DNA of 64,000 nucleotides from Symsagittifera roscoffensis. Its lineage: Eukaryota > Xenacoelomorpha > Acoela > Convolutidae. This document shows, piece after piece, positions 20,701-30,414 of the stretch (position 1 is the stretch's first letter; each line of letters begins with the position of its first letter). The translations under genes and the position numbers were made by a program. The stretch lies in NCBI RefSeq assembly GCF_963678635.1, contig NC_087063.1, positions 40,316,759 to 40,380,758 of the forward strand, written 5' to 3'. The notes below the pieces were generated by a model. The model was given only the letters and a program-made list of their open reading frames with translations, made no database searches and was not told the DNA's origin.

Positions 20701-23598
20701 GCGGGTCAATCGGCTGTGCATCGTTTTATTGCCATGATTTGCCGAAAGTGCTGATAGTAACGCTTTGTGATCAGTTACTATTTGGAATTCTGTTCCGTAC
20801 AGGTAATTTCTGAAATGTTCTGCGGCCCATACTACTCCCAGCAATTCTAATTCGTTGGTAGAATATTTCATTTCATGGGTGTTTAAAAATCTTGATGCGA
20901 ACGCGATTGTTTTCCACTGGTCGTCCTGTAATTGTTCTAAGGTTGCCCCTAGTCCACTATGTGAGGCGTCTGTTTTTAGTCTTGTCTTCTGTTTTATATC
21001 AAAATGACTATTTTCTGCAATATTTACAATTTCCGTTTTTAACTTCTCAAACGCTAATGAATGACTTGTATCCCATTTGTATAGTGATTTTTTGTTTAGG
21101 AGAGGTCGAAGAGGAGAGCTTAGCGTAGATAAGTTAGGGACGAATTTTACGTATTGATTTATTGAGCCGAAAAATGAGCGAAGTTCAGAAATGTTCTTCG
21201 GGATTGGCAAATTTTTTATTGCGTCGGCTTTACCGACCAACGGTCGTACTCCGTTGCCTGAGATCTTGAAGCCAAGCCATTCGATGTCCGATTTAAAAAA
21301 TGCGCATTTCCCCCATTTCACTGCCATGTTGTTCTTGTCTAAGATAGATAAAATTTTGTACACTATTGATTTGTGTTCTTCCAATGATCCGCGCGAGGCT
21401 ACCAGGATGTCATCTATGTAACAATTTGTAAACGGGATGTTTTTCAACATTGAGTCCATGACCCGTTGGAATTCATTGGGCATGTCTCCTAATCCGTAAA
21501 ATCCCGTTAGAAACCGGTACGTTCCTGTCGTTTCGCCGCCTACTATACTAAAATTGCACTGTTTACTTGTTTGGTTGCACAGTTGAAGTTGGCTATATGC
21601 GTTTTTAAGATCTAAGTTACTGAACCACACTCGCCCATTGGGTTTTTCTGAGATTTGTAGTGCCACATTGTCAATCAGTTCGTGGATATTCGGCATTTGA
21701 TACTTATTTTTAAAAATTTGATCGTTTAAAAGCTTTGAATCTAGTGCCAATTTTATTGACGAGTCCTTTTTCCGAGTGATTACAATTGGACTGATGAAAC
21801 AATCTTCGTCGCATTTCTCTAATTTTATTATGTGCTCTTCTTTTTCCATTCTTCTTAACTCTTCGTTCACTGCCGCGAGTAGGTGGAGTGGTACTCTTCT
21901 CCCTTTAGACTGTATTGGTTTAAAAGGTGTATGAAAATGGGTTACCTTCCGATCGTTGGGTATTTTTCCCACTCTAGTAAATAGGTTCTTAAACTCGTTA
22001 AAAATGTTGTCTGAAAATGAGGGTAAGTTTTTGTACTCACTCTTGGGTGTAGGTTGATTGACCATACAGATTGGTTGGGGACATTTCCTCTGCGAAATTT
22101 CTATGCCCAGTTTGGGTAAGTTGTCGTTTCCCAGTATATTACGTTCGTGTCCGCCGGTTATGAAGAAAGGTGTTTCGTCGCTGATCCACCCATTGGACTG
22201 TGTTCTGACAATTATTTTTCCCAATATATTGATCGTATCGTTCGTGAATCCGCAGTATAGTTCTTTTATTCTTTTCTCCACTGGGTGTATCTTGAGGTTT
22301 GGGTATCTTAGTTTAATTTCGTGTAGGACATTCTGTTTTAAAAAGCTCACCGGGCTTGCTGAATCTACCGGTATGTTCATATTTACAATCGAATCCCAGC
22401 CGATTCCTAGGTTCAGGAGTTTCTTTGTTTCAAGACCATTATTGTCGTAAATAGTTCTGACACTCAACACCGAGAAGTCGTCATCGTCACTCTGTCCGTA
22501 CTCATTCCATGCATTTATCACATCGCATGATTCTCTTTCTTCCATATTCGAATTTTCCAGAGGTGTGTATGTACAATTCTCAGTATTTACGAAATTATTT
22601 GATAAATTATTTACAGTTGGTCTCTTGTTGCGTGATTTACATAATTTAGCGAAGTGTCCTTTAAAATTGCAGTTTTTACAGATTATGTCCTTCGCTGGGC
22701 AAACATTCAAGTGCCCTTTTGTAAATGTATTTCCGCATTTCATGCACAAGTTACTCCTTTCGATGTTTAAGCTTGGTTCCTTTTTGATATGATTGTGGTT
22801 ACTAAAAGATTTAAAAGTTGTCCCGTTGGTCGATGACCGCGACATATTTGTCAATTTCTGGTGGTTAAAATATCCCTTTTCATCGATTAGTGCTTGGTTA
22901 AGAGCTTCCGACGGGCTTATGGTAGCTGAAAGTAGCTTCCTCTGGGTGTCTGTGTTCTTCATATTGCAAATGAAGATATCCCTTATCCACTCTGCTTCGT
23001 CTGTCTCCTTTATATTGCACGTGCTAGCTAGGTCCGTCAATGCTCCCCAAAATTGTTCGTAAGATTCACGATCTTTTTGCTTTCGATTCAGTAATTTATA
23101 TCTCTCGAACGTAGTATTGGGCGGTTTGTTAAATGCTGCGTCAAGTAGTGTCCAGAACTCAGAGAACGATATTGCTAAAATCTTGACTCTCGGGTTCTTT
23201 TGGGTAAAAACTCTTTTTCCTTCGCTACCAAGCGCTAAAAATAAGATTGATCGCAGTTTCTTGTCCGCCTCCGTTCTTCTCATTCCGTTGAATTTTCTTT
23301 TCTCTTCATTGATTCGTTTCTCTTCTGCGGATTCGTAATGTTTCATTGTGCTTTTGTTCCTATTCTCTCTGTTGGCGTTTTCCGCGTCCGACTCACTGCT
23401 TGTCGCCTGTTCTAAAATTGGAATTTGCGTCTCCGGTATTTCGGGTCCATGTAGGCTTTCCAAATCCAGATTTTCTTTCGCGATGATCGCCAATTGAAAT
23501 TGGTCGCTCCATTGGGTCCAGGCATGTGGTGGTTCTAGGGTGTGATTAGGCCAAAAAGGTGGAATTCCACGCACGTTCGAATCATTTGACTGCGCCAT
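17788..23598 (-). CDS. Gag-Pol polyprotein of gypsy 1 (Mag-like)
   Basis: 1936 residues in one frame with no frameshift or stop between gag and pol. In order: a Gag-like helical region (~100-250); two zinc-knuckle motifs (cysteines from 285, then CKNCNFKGHFAKLC at 307-320); an aspartic protease with active site V-DSA at 411-414, A replacing the usual G; reverse transcriptase (LALDSK near 617, YIDD at 727-730); RNase H (KTDASHSGLG near 875, NELELLG near 915, TDHKALL near 942); integrase with an H/H/C/C zinc site (H1273, H1276, C1305, C1308) and a D1340, D1399, E1435 core with D(35)E spacing; and a C-terminal module around 1586-1622. A ~310-residue Ser/Thr/Pro/Glu-rich tail follows with no recognised domain. 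The start is chosen because the ATG sits exactly at the LTR/PBS junction and continues in frame into Gag. Confidence 0.95.
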   Translation of the reverse strand: MAQSNDSNVRGIPPFWPNHTLEPPHAWTQWSDQFQLAIIAKENLDLESLHGPEIPETQIPILEQATSSESDAENANRENRNKSTMKHYESAEEKRINEEKRKFNGMRRTEADKKLRSILFLALGSEGKRVFTQKNPRVKILAISFSEFWTLLDAAFNKPPNTTFERYKLLNRKQKDRESYEQFWGALTDLASTCNIKETDEAEWIRDIFICNMKNTDTQRKLLSATISPSEALNQALIDEKGYFNHQKLTNMSRSSTNGTTFKSFSNHNHIKKEPSLNIERSNLCMKCGNTFTKGHLNVCPAKDIICKNCNFKGHFAKLCKSRNKRPTVNNLSNNFVNTENCTYTPLENSNMEERESCDVINAWNEYGQSDDDDFSVLSVRTIYDNNGLETKKLLNLGIGWDSIVNMNIPVDSASPVSFLKQNVLHEIKLRYPNLKIHPVEKRIKELYCGFTNDTINILGKIIVRTQSNGWISDETPFFITGGHERNILGNDNLPKLGIEISQRKCPQPICMVNQPTPKSEYKNLPSFSDNIFNEFKNLFTRVGKIPNDRKVTHFHTPFKPIQSKGRRVPLHLLAAVNEELRRMEKEEHIIKLEKCDEDCFISPIVITRKKDSSIKLALDSKLLNDQIFKNKYQMPNIHELIDNVALQISEKPNGRVWFSNLDLKNAYSQLQLCNQTSKQCNFSIVGGETTGTYRFLTGFYGLGDMPNEFQRVMDSMLKNIPFTNCYIDDILVASRGSLEEHKSIVYKILSILDKNNMAVKWGKCAFFKSDIEWLGFKISGNGVRPLVGKADAIKNLPIPKNISELRSFFGSINQYVKFVPNLSTLSSPLRPLLNKKSLYKWDTSHSLAFEKLKTEIVNIAENSHFDIKQKTRLKTDASHSGLGATLEQLQDDQWKTIAFASRFLNTHEMKYSTNELELLGVVWAAEHFRNYLYGTEFQIVTDHKALLSALSANHGNKTMHSRLTRWVNRLLPFNFKISHIPGKDMGFTDLLSRLPSGKALPISHYDDEFVVASIDRIQNILSTNKDCKLLTVNSVVRPAVAVNTNSRVNTFPSGNENSSDVIGQYQLNSSLALLKLKIIAAIISCIAQSIKICHKNHSRTENCSTTCQPIDNSKFNFKSITFSDKVLLHFLLLNRHFIPINKRKQEFPMDKVNELLLIIPEEHNIALKFRDDRLSSDHADLLRRYKADLNLPNSPIRPENHCSKKLLQIMTRQDKVLWDLIETIKRNRPMGIHGAYMKNYAKDLHVKDELLFLDNKLVVPATIRGTFNSMLHETHPGQFGMKSLAEYLWWPHIYREIYHHGRTCTQCLKAGKNIKVILGTHNISKLPTLTFANEEINLDFAGPLDASWGNNKYILLCIDRYTKFPSAKIVNNTSSRNVISFLNDYCHLHGFPKKIRVDHGSCFLSQDFKNFCDKFNIEIIYCTVGDHRSNGLVERLVYTIKSKLLAMSFEVPKPSLNDSIEKIIWNLRISKQTAIGCTPFEKHFNRVANTRWKNLMSNIDHLDKGKTILSKERVSNWELHDGAEDGYLDEEQDSTSDPEENLPLARTISQNITQDECTRTSDPMGKRKAVTGGNLYRRASNRKNRDPYFNLVKKDIIDSSEHTVTLDNGHVLRKSDLAIRGKILPGPKKIIVNQTPTGHNTHIHSSLAGKRKLSPPKKAGSTKAGHSRQDTPRTETIRLGTSTLIASSNTQESPIPSSGSSSLNLDSWDGIIEDYFDDVTNNNVPKNPHSESNQNLSITGHVESPLLSLEGTASNDTREIVVIHDENMSEGSQGNPIMIDTTPDQTISETPKTRNSRPRRNVGPPQFYGSRRFIDAVQEKDELAMPTTVFAQTQESPIFLLNSPSELLTPLAEAPPRQMLVAETTLSWSSRNSLPMGRTTGSTTMTQLLENSSNSTTAYSTSKDHSLETDNLSEISSTIDPEVRAKLDEFEDQCL
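23588..23597 (-). promoter_or_regulatory. primer-binding site of gypsy 1 (tRNA-Ser type)
   Basis: TGGCGCAGTC follows immediately after the 5' LTR on the minus strand. From memory of metazoan tRNA-Ser sequences (acceptor ending GACTGCG plus CCA) it is a 10-nt complement to the 3' end of tRNA-Ser, the primer used by Mag-type elements. It lies inside the coding frame: the ATG is made of the last LTR base plus the TG of this site. Confidence 0.75.
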
Positions 23599-23831
23599 AA
23601 TAAAGTATTGTAATACTATGAATCTATGAATAACCTATTAAAATGGTATGTTCAGTATGTACACTAAATGTACATAAGCTTAATAGATAAAAGAGAATAA
23701 AAGGAAGTAGTTGAATTAAGAACGTTAAAAGGACCACTGACTTGCGTTGATCTCGACCAATGGTCGTAACTAAACTGGTATTAATTAAAATACCGAAGGT
23801 CATTATGACATACTAAAAACAAATCACAACA
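23598..23831 (-). repeat. 5' LTR of gypsy 1
   Basis: 234 bp, upstream for the minus-strand element. It differs from the 3' LTR at two positions (T/A in the AATTGG/AATGG word near 23640 and A/T near 23800). Its last base, the A paired to 23598, supplies the A of the Gag-Pol start codon. Promoter and polyadenylation signals are expected here but I could not place them confidently. Confidence 0.92.
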
Positions 23832-23836
23832 CAGTC

Positions 23837-24424
23837 AAAAAGTTTGAGTTTTAGTTTATGTTAAATAAGGTTAAGAGTTCTAGGAGCAAGGAAATAGTTT
23901 CATATTTCATGGGATTAAATTAAGATAAAGTAACTGTGAATGATTGATAATAATAAAACAGGTGACAAAAGTATGTTATTGAAAAAATCAGTAATTGACA
24001 TTTGGGTTGGAAATTGGGTTTGAAAGTCAATTTTTTTTCTGTAGCACAGTTGTTATTCTTGAAAGGCTCACACTGGAATATTTTGTATTCAGCTTGTTGT
24101 CTAACAAAAATTCAGTATTTGAAGCATAGAGCTTTGATATTATATTTCAAAAATCTGCTTTGAATGAAATGAATTTTTTACCGCAATTTTTTTTAAAAAA
24201 TAAGTTTAATCTGATCTGATGCTTTAATGTTTGTTGTAGAAATTTTTTTTACCGCTATGGGCCTAAACAAACTTCTATTGTGGAATTGATTTTATCTTAT
24301 CAAACAATTTCAGAATATTTCGATCTCTTCAGTTTTTCTGTTTCCTGAAAACAAATTATTTTTTTCAAGAATAATTTTGCTATGAAACAATTTTCTCTCG
24401 TTTTGCGGTCTTTCTTGGGCCCTG
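23837..24424. other. AT-rich stretch, nothing recognised
   Basis: No open frame or shared repeat seen. Confidence 0.4.
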
Positions 24425-24770
24425 TTGTTCGCACCAGATGAGTTGGCATCTCATAGAGTACTTTAAGATAAAACACTCCGTCTGATTGTTACGCTATATT
24501 TTCCGACAGATGGGCTCGCATGTTGTTTGATATTTATATATCGACCGAGTCAAACAAATCTTGGTACATTTCGGCTGTCTCGATATGCTTCGAACGTCTC
24601 GACGCAAGCTATCTATGCTTGAACTATGTTCCATCAAAAAAAAAATTTCTGATGGTTTGAGATTTATATATCAATAGACTCGAACAAGTATTGGTATACT
24701 TCGGCCGTCTCGACACCTTGCTTTATATCTTTCGACCGTCTTAACCCAAACTATCTATGCTTCAACAAAA
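24425..24770 (+). repeat. relative of flank repeats R1/R2 followed by a TCGA-rich tandem pair
   Basis: 24425-24530 matches R2 in order: TCGCACCAGATGA, AAACACTCCGTCTG, TTACGCTAT, then a G/C-rich GGGCTCGCATG. It is followed by two tandem ~100-bp blocks (24534-24634 and 24665-24762), each holding ATATATC, a CGAxxGAGTC or AGACTCGAACAA word, TTCGGCxGTCTCGA and CTATCTATGCTT. It is diverged and non-coding. Confidence 0.6.
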
Positions 24771-24859
24771 AGTTTTTTCGACAAAACAACCGAGCGGGAA
24801 AAAACCAATTCGATTGTGTCTTTTGGTTGCAATAGTTTTGTCCCCAGTTTTATCGAATT

Positions 24860-25380
24860 TTCTTTGCTATTTGCACTAAGCCATTTTTTATAGTTGATTT
24901 GAAATAACCTAATATAATAAAAGTTAATGTTTTTTTTTTCAAATTCATTCCTTTCAAATTCGGTTTGGACAAAAATGATAAGGAAAAAACTTGTTTCGAT
25001 GTTTACCAACGTTTTCATTGTGCAATTAATGTCGCGATACTTCAAATCAAAAATACTTCTCTCAAAAAGGCTCAACGCACTTTGTTCAAATTTTGAGAGA
25101 TAAACAGGGTCCATTATTGTAAAAATTACTACAATTAACCTGGCTACCTCCTTTTTGAAACGAAATAGTTTGAACCATTTTGAGAGGGGTGTTTTTGATT
25201 TGAAGTGCAGCACAAAAATTTGCATTATAGAAATATCGGTAATTTTGAAACAATTATTGTCCTTATCATTTTTGTTCAAAGTTAATCGAACTTTAAAGAG
25301 ACGAGTTTGAAAAAATAGACTAAAAAAATTATCAGCGTATTTCAAATCAGCACTTATAGAAGCTTAGCTTGTTCAGCGTA
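24860..25380. repeat. long diverged inverted repeat (foldback), ~260 bp arms
   Basis: The two halves are inverted copies around about 25118. For example, GTTGATTTGAAATAACCT at 24895 pairs with the inverse of the 25340 region, GGACAAAAATGATAAGGA at 24966 with the inverse at 25258-25280, and ACTTCAAATCAAAAATAC at 25041 with the inverse near 25200. The arms are roughly 70% similar by eye. A 196-codon minus-strand frame (24755-25345) spans both arms but has no recognisable domain. A hairpin MITE or foldback element is most likely. Confidence 0.65.
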
Positions 25381-25964
25381 AAATGCAGTAAAAAGACGAT
25401 AACACTCAAAAATATTGCGTGAAAAAAATTATAATCCAAGTTGATGAAAAATATCATCAAAATATGGCAAATTTCTGCTGCCATTTCAGAAAAAAAATAG
25501 CTTCAATAACCTAAATTTTAGTGGAATGAGAGAAGATTTCAAAAAAGAAGTTGTTTTGAAAATTCCCTGTATTTTGTTTTTGGGTTCAATGTTGTTTCGA
25601 CTGACTCTACTTTTTGTTTTGACTATAGGGCCTTCTCTGTTGCGTTAGCTTAGGTTAGGTCTTCTCTCTTGTGTTAGGTTTATTGATGAAATATCCAACA
25701 GTTGTGTAAAAAGGCTTCTGATTTTTTTCCTATGCTTATTTCAGGCAAATTTTTTGAATGATGGAATTTAAATTTGGCTATTTTTGTGATTTTTCGTTTC
25801 TTTATCTGTTAGTTTTTAAAGGTCTTAATTTGCCAGCGACTCTCGGTCGAACTCTGACTTGCATTTGACCCGTCTCGTGCGAAACATAAACCGACCTAGG
25901 CTATGTTCGACCCGGGTGATGTTCATCAAATAATTAAACCGATCTTGTTCTCATATTCAAGAGC
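25381..25964. other. no gene; TCGA/GACC-rich words near 25840-25960
   Basis: AT-rich, with a short region of GTCGAAC/CGACC words (GGTCGAACTCTGACTTGC, TGTTCGACCCGGG) recalling the repeats at 60.3-62.6 kb. No coding is seen. Confidence 0.4.
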
Positions 25965-26032
25965 CGGCCGCCTCGTAGCCGAGCAAATATCTCGCTCGTT
26001 GGACCAAGGTTAGAATCCCTCGGCTTAGGAAC
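25965..26032 (+). pseudogene. tRNA-like Pol III unit (tRNA pseudogene or SINE head)
   Basis: Contains an A-box-like TAGCCGAGCA (from about 25976) and, about 40 bp on, a B-box-like GGTTAGAATCCC, with CCTCGGC after it. The spacing is tRNA-like, but I cannot draw a full cloverleaf and the acceptor arms do not pair well. It is probably a degenerate tRNA-derived sequence. Confidence 0.35.
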
Positions 26033-27560
26033 ATAGTAAGCCATATGTTCATAAAATTAAACCAGACATAGTCCACTAACAAGTCGCGCCATAGTCTAAA
26101 AGTTAATTGCGATACAATTTCAAAATTCATCCGCGACCTAGTCTTATTGTAAGTTGCGATATTGTCTGTAAATTAGTCGTGGTCATAGTTTTCTGTTCAG
26201 ATTTTATAAGTCTCAACTATTTGTAGAGAGCGACAAGGAATTTGTCACTGACATTTCGATTCCTTGTTACTTTTTAATTTGCTTGATCTTTATTACTTGT
26301 AATTTTACCGTTCGATTTTTGTTTTATTCACGTTTTGACGGCAAGAATCAACTGACTTCGGTTCTTGATGGCCTGGGAGAGAGTTACTTTCTACTGCTTT
26401 AGTTTCAACAATAAATGATTCGCTTTTACACTGAATTCGATTCATAATTATCATTTTCAAAACCCCCTTTTTAAATCTTCTTGTTTGTATTTTTGTTGGG
26501 GAAAATCATTTAAATTCAATAAAAACCCTTTTTCCTTTCCATTTTCGGACTTGAACCCTCACTTGCCTGTCTGAAATTCCGACGACCATTTCATAGTTCT
26601 AATTTTGACTGTTTCTTCTCATAACACTTTGATTGATATATAACTCTGGAAATATTTATGAAACAAGAAGATAAAACGGAATCATATACAAAACAAAATA
26701 AATATGAATACACAAAGGAAATATGAATAATTTGATATGATAACCAAGTAAGCAAAATCTATTTACAAAGGGACTTACCATTGGCGCCGGGTTCTTGCCG
26801 TCAAAACGTGATTGAAATAAAAAGCAAACGGCCAAATAAAACTTCTTGTTATAACATTTGTTCATTATTTTTATTGTTAAGCAAACTGAGATGCCGACTA
26901 ATTTGATCAATTTAAAATTTGACTAATTTGTTAATTTAAAAGTTAACCAACTATTTTTTTTTAATTTTTGGCTTAACTGTTTTCTCTTTAATTTTTTAGT
27001 TAATGAAATTATGGTGTCGCGGGACTCCATTACTTAATAAAAAAGTTTTGGTGGTAGTTATTTCTGAAAATTGAAACCGGAGACGTTTAGCTATAAAAAA
27101 GATTTTGTGGTCTGATAGAACTCTACACATGCTGCACCAATTAGGTAATGCGAATATGTAGCGTAAAAATGTGAAGTTCAAAAATATTTTGAGAAAGTCA
27201 TGAGAGTTTCAAATTTCAGTTTCAAAAGTTTCATATAGGAATATTATCAAAAATGCGCTTTGCTCACAAGTTTATACGGAAACAAAAGTTGAAACATACC
27301 AAGTAAAATAATTGTTCTTTTTGTCGTTTTGGCACTCTTGTGCTTCGGTTTGCTTGAATGCCCTTTCCTTGTGTTTTGACCAATTTTTGATCATTATAAA
27401 ATTGAAATCTACTAGCCCTGATTAGACTAAGTTTGTATTTGATAAAACTTCAGTCTTGAGTATTTTTTTCATTACTTTGTGGGTGCTTCCATGCATTTTC
27501 ATACAATCGTTGCCGTTAGATTGTTTCATAACTTTTTTCCTGTTTTTCATCATCTTATGA
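26033..27560. other. AT-rich stretch, nothing recognised
   Basis: Minus-strand frames at 26656-26910 and 26996-27181 are short, hydrophobic by composition and without motifs. Confidence 0.4.
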
Positions 27561-27695
27561 TGAGGTAAATGATGAGGAGGAAAACGATTACAACGGTTTG
27601 TAGAGGAAAACGCATTTTCTCATTCTTGAGAATTTTACCGAAAATGAGGTTTTACGGCAAATTTTCGATATGCGACACAATTAGAAGGAGTCTTT

Positions 27696-27983
27696 TTGCG
27701 TTCACTGGTCAGCTTGAATGTACATTGGCGCCACAGGCACCACTTGAAAAAGTACGAGTTGATCGACACAAAAAAGGGTATCTTTTACACTATCCCACCT
27801 TGGTACTTGGTAACGAATTGCCACCCCAATATAAATGTGAACTTTCCGCCTAGTAACGAATGCAAAAGGGGGATAGATAAAGAGATCCAAAATGGCGACC
27901 AAAGTACGAAGGGGGTAAGTACCTTTAGGGGGTCAGTTCGTCGAATCCTTGAAGAGTTTGAATCCAACTGTGCTCCCGATTGA
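27696..27983 (+). other. orphan open reading frame of 95 codons, unknown
   Basis: Lies in a locally more balanced base composition than its surroundings. The predicted peptide is basic near the start (NVHWRHRHHLKKYEL), then has GIFYTIPPWYLV and ends ESNCAPD. There is a GTAAGT donor-like site inside it at about 27918. No family is recognised, and overlapping frames exist on both strands, so this may be a decayed exon or chance. It is listed because it is the only non-transposon stretch between 24 and 30 kb with non-random-looking composition. Confidence 0.2.
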
Positions 27984-30171
27984 TCATATTGACAAGTTTT
28001 AGTATGACTTGTAGCGGCGAAGATAGTTTTTAAAACAATTCAAAAAACACGTTTGACAAAAGTTAATGGGGGCCCAATGTAAGGAGAACTGAGTCAATTA
28101 CAGATCACTAATTTACTTAAAAGGACTGCTATTGTTCGCATGGTTCAAATAAAACTATACCTAGATCATGTTTTGCGGTATATTTTACACCAGGCACAAA
28201 AACAGTCGAACTTAGATTGAATCAGCTGTGACCTACATGAAAACTTTTTTGTTTCACGCATTCAAGTCGAGTTTGCATGACTTTTAAGCTTTGTTTTAAA
28301 CTTTTTACAAATTTTTATCCGGCTCAAAATGAAACGTCTACACTAGTGGAAAAAACTCAAATTCAACTCAGGGACCATTTTGAACATTTTTTTGGAGCTT
28401 ACATCGACAGATATCAAATGAATAAATCTATCATCGCAATAACACTTTAATTAGTGTCTAAAATTCCATTTTTCACTATTTGTAATAGGTTTTCTGTGGA
28501 AGTGAATTTTTTTTTGAATAAGCGGATTAAAAAAGTTAATCATGCGATTTGAAACATTTTAGAAGAGAAAACGCCATTTTTCAGTGTGACAACTTTCCTC
28601 AAGTCAATTCTTTCTTCAATTCAAAATTTTTTAGCAAGTTGTAATAACTGGCATTTTCAGACCCGGGATAAACTGGTAAGTGTTTCAAACTAAAAATTTA
28701 GACTTTCAAAAAGGGTAGTTCAGGTCACTTGTGGTTGCCGGAAAATGAAAATAAGTTTTGGTAAATTTTGAAAATATTGTTTGATGGTCCTTAAAGTTAA
28801 ACATCTTAGAGAGTAAAACGTAAATTTGCTTTTGATTTTATCCACTAGTATAGTTTTCTTCAAAAATGTTCAATTTTATTCAAAAGCTCTTTTGATTTTA
28901 TTCAATATTTACATCAAAAATTGTGTATGCTATTTCTATTTAAAAAATGGGACCAATGAAACAAGGATTGGAGTACAAGAACAGAAACGTCGAGACTTTT
29001 CTTTTAGAAGAACCAGCTAGGACAAGCAAGGGGATCCTATTAATGTATGTCACATCTGAGGACTGCCGCGGTAAAAAAGACTATTTTTGCTCAAAATTTT
29101 CTCTAGCGTTCACATGTTCTATTTTAGTGGAAAACATTTTTTTTCGTTAATCAAACTTTTTACTTTTTAATGCTTGTCCTCTATGTCCAAGTTAAAAAAC
29201 TTTACTTCAATTTCAGCCAAAATTTTTCTTAGACCAAGAGCAATCGATAAGAGCAATTCTCTTTGAATTTATCCAAATTTTATTGCAAAGACTTGCGAGA
29301 TGAATCAGTGCCTGAAGTCAAGTTTTCAACTACTTTAAAATATAAGGAACATCCAAATTAAGTAAAATAGGACAGGCTGCACTTCAATTGGTCTCAAGAA
29401 GTTTTTGTATTGGCAAAACTATAAGTTTTAGGATGATAATATCAAAATTTAACTGTTGAAATTTGAGTTGTGTATAATATTAACATGACCATTTGGATGA
29501 AACAATTCAATTTGGAATGATTTTGTAAGGCGGTTTAATTCGCCATGTGTAAATTATAAAATGAGCCGTTTCGATAGATTCGAGGCAGGTTACTATAGTT
29601 ACCGCGATGAAGCTAAGAGTTTTGTGAAATTGGTCTGAATAAAGAAGCACTCCGAGCACATATACTCCTCACTCTCTCACTTTTTTTTTAAATTGAAAGT
29701 GAATAATCAGATTTTTTTGCACAAATACTTTTCAATCCGCTTATGCGAGAATGAATTGATTTTAACGCAAATAAGTGAAGGTTTGAAAAATCATGATGTT
29801 TTCAGAGCCTACGTGCGCGCTAATCTACACAAATCATAAAAATATCTGATTTTGAGAAATTGAATTAATGAATTTTTTCTCGGCAAAATATTTCCGGAAA
29901 GTTTGTAAAATAATAATTTTTAGCGTAATTTTTTATCGGTAAGATCGGCCTTAATGGTCTGAATAACTCAAAGCAAGCTGTCAAATGGCCAGCATTTTGT
30001 GCTTGAGATAAGTTGCTCTTTTTGACAGTCAGCCCCAATCAAGGTTGAACCGTATAAAAACGGTTTAAAACGGTCAAGGGGGTATATAGCCCCTCGTGTA
30101 AACCTGTACAAAGATTAGCATATGGGGTATTCGAACACGAGCTACCGGCGGTTTCGCCGTTGTAATATACG
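27984..30171. other. no gene recognised; possible LTR region of the BEL element at its right end
   Basis: Short frames at 28826-29150 have no recognised domain. From about 29980 to 30171 the sequence lies just beyond the integrase end of the decayed BEL/Pao element (minus strand) and could contain its 3' LTR (for example ACGGTTTAAAACGGTC and GGGGTATATAGCCCC). No matching 5' copy was found. Confidence 0.35.
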
Positions 30172-30414
30172 TTAGGCTATATTCCTGTTATATGCAGTTA
30201 CTTCTATGCATTTTACTCTCATTATAATAGCAGCATCCTCCGCAACCAAACAAGGAAGAGCGGGAGCGAGCTTTACGGTCGGATGGGTCAGTTCGCTCGT
30301 AACGGTCATCATGTCGACGGATCTCGCGCATCCGTCCTTGCCGTAGTGCAGTCTAACGATACGTGCGAGTGGGCAATGTCCATGTGGACCGTCAGGCTCT
30401 ATGACCCAAACCAA
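30172..30414 (-). pseudogene. BEL/Pao integrase C-terminal domain fragment
   Basis: 80 codons beginning MVWVIEPDGPHGHCPLARI and containing VRLHYGKDG and HPTVKLAPALP. This is the characteristic C-terminal tail of BEL/Pao integrases (family knowledge), which follows the catalytic core and ends the polyprotein. The fragment at 59356-59586 is the same domain from the second copy. Confidence 0.8.

Larger units (their letters stand above)
17223..23831 (-). mobile_element. apparently intact Ty3/gypsy (Mag-like) LTR retrotransposon, gypsy 1
   Basis: A complete element of 6609 bp. The 234-bp LTRs at both ends differ at only two positions by eye, the 5-bp target-site duplication CAGTC lies at 17218-17222 and 23832-23836, and a single uninterrupted 1936-codon Gag-Pol frame fills the interior. 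On the minus strand the LTR begins TGTTGTGATTTG and ends CTTTATTA, so the 3' end is TA rather than the usual CA. The primer-binding site abuts the 5' LTR directly. The near-identical LTRs and the open frame mean a recent insertion that may still be competent. The Mag assignment rests on the serine-tRNA-type primer site and the domain order. Confidence 0.93.

Noticed and set aside
17906-23338. Many plus-strand frames inside the gypsy 1 coding region
   Set aside because: They are antisense shadows of the 1936-codon Gag-Pol frame.
24755-25345. 196-codon frame as a host gene
   Set aside because: It runs through both arms of an inverted repeat and matches no family I know. It is kept only as a finding.
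26540-26600. Possible tRNA B box on the minus strand (GGGTTCAAGTCC)
   Set aside because: No T-stem pairing and no A box at the expected distance.
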